DNA from: Puniceicoccales bacterium
Lineage (GTDB): Bacteria; Verrucomicrobiota; Verrucomicrobiae; Opitutales; LL51
Direction: 5' to 3'
Assembly: GCA_031283485.1 (NCBI GenBank)
Contig: JAITBR010000078.1
Span: 1-6,047 of the forward strand
Length of the DNA stretch: 6,047 nucleotides
In this document: positions 5,851 through 6,047 of the stretch, piece by piece
Layout: the number at the start of each line of letters is the position of its first letter
Position numbering within the stretch: position 1 is the first letter of the stretch
Notes under the pieces: generated by a model
The model's database searches: none
What the model saw: only the letters and a program-made list of their open reading frames with translations
Told to the model about the DNA's origin: nothing
Made by a program: the position numbers and the translations under genes

Positions 5851-6047
5851 TGCAGCGTTCTCCAGAGGAATTTGTTTCTTTGGACACCAGAGAAAATCTC
5901 GGCCCAAATTGATCTTCGACAATTTTTACGGCAACATGATCATTCAGCATATCCTCCAAAACATCAACGATAATATCTTGGCGTGGGATTTTCGCTACAC
6001 ACCTCAGCCCTTTGACGATAACATCCACACTCAAGCTAGCGGGATTC
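5843..6047 (-). CDS. Unknown protein, 5' end outside window
   Basis: The frame closes with TGA at 5845-5843 and is open to the right edge, so at least the last 67 residues are visible (...SLSVDVIVKGLRCVAKIP..., ending SSGERCND). A TTG at 6034 could serve as start, but there is no ribosome site before it and the frame continues, so the true start is probably outside. The visible part alternates short strands and a helix (QDIIVDVLEDMLNDHVAVKIVED), with a polar tail. I do not recognise the family. The 8-nt overlap with the next gene and shared orientation place it in the same operon. It may be one of the small, poorly conserved Mu gp25/gp26-region proteins that precede the terminase genes, or the end of a DNA-binding packaging factor. 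Confidence 0.6.
   Translation of the reverse strand, partial: NPASLSVDVIVKGLRCVAKIPRQDIIVDVLEDMLNDHVAVKIVEDQFGPRFSLVSKETNSSGERCND
5860..5863 (-). promoter_or_regulatory. Ribosome binding site deciding the start of the 97-residue protein
   Basis: GGAG on the minus strand with a 9-nt spacer to the ATG at 5850. It supports the short (97-residue) form and an 8-nt overlap (ATGACTGA) with the preceding gene. Confidence 0.65.

Noticed and set aside
5851..5922. N-terminal extension of the 97-residue protein to 121 residues from a TTG codon
   Set aside because: It would overlap the upstream gene by 80 nt, has no Shine-Dalgarno site, and a good GGAG site stands 9 nt before the internal ATG at 5850.
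1..6047. CRISPR array, tRNA, insertion sequence, attachment site, toxin-antitoxin or defence genes
   Set aside because: I looked for direct repeats, cloverleaf-like palindromes, transposase motifs and small paired ORFs and saw none; coding sequence of the head module fills the window.

Overview
The window is a fragment of a tailed-phage head and DNA-packaging module of the Mu type. It could be a prophage or a free transposable-phage-like genome; nothing in the window decides which. Every supported gene lies on the minus strand, so the module reads from the right end of the window to the left. The best-recognised proteins are a gp28-type large terminase, a gp29/DUF935-type portal and a gpI-type prohead protease, which together are the signature of Mu-like siphophages and myophages of Gram-negative and related bacteria. 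Shine-Dalgarno sites are of the ordinary GGAG/AAGG kind, so the host is a bacterium. I cannot name the host from sequence alone. Base composition is moderate and looks uniform across the window.

Layout in transcription order (right to left): a 5'-truncated unknown ORF (6047 to 5843); a 97-residue small protein in the small-terminase position (5850 to 5557); the large terminase (5560 to 4175); the portal (4169 to 2934); the prohead protease with a C-terminal scaffold-like region (2937 to 1942); a capsid decoration (cement) protein (1919 to 1500); the major capsid protein (1479 to 517); a possible 40-residue ORF and a complex inverted repeat (485 to 363); and a DUF1320/gp36-like head-tail connector protein that runs off the left edge (391 to 1).

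The genes work as one assembly line. The terminase recognises, cuts and pumps DNA through the portal into a prohead. The protease removes the scaffold. The capsid protein forms the shell, the decoration protein stabilises it, and the connector-like protein closes the vertex for tail joining. The first five genes are coupled by overlaps or a 5-nt gap. The two proteins needed in hundreds of copies have separate spacers, and the capsid gene has the strongest ribosome binding site in the window. The main departures from the Mu plan are the absence of an F/MuF-like minor head gene and of a gpG-like gene between portal and protease, and terminase and portal proteins shorter than those of Mu. I see no defence island, CRISPR array, tRNA, insertion sequence or other exotic system. 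The genes fill the window, and no stretch over 300 bases is left unexplained.
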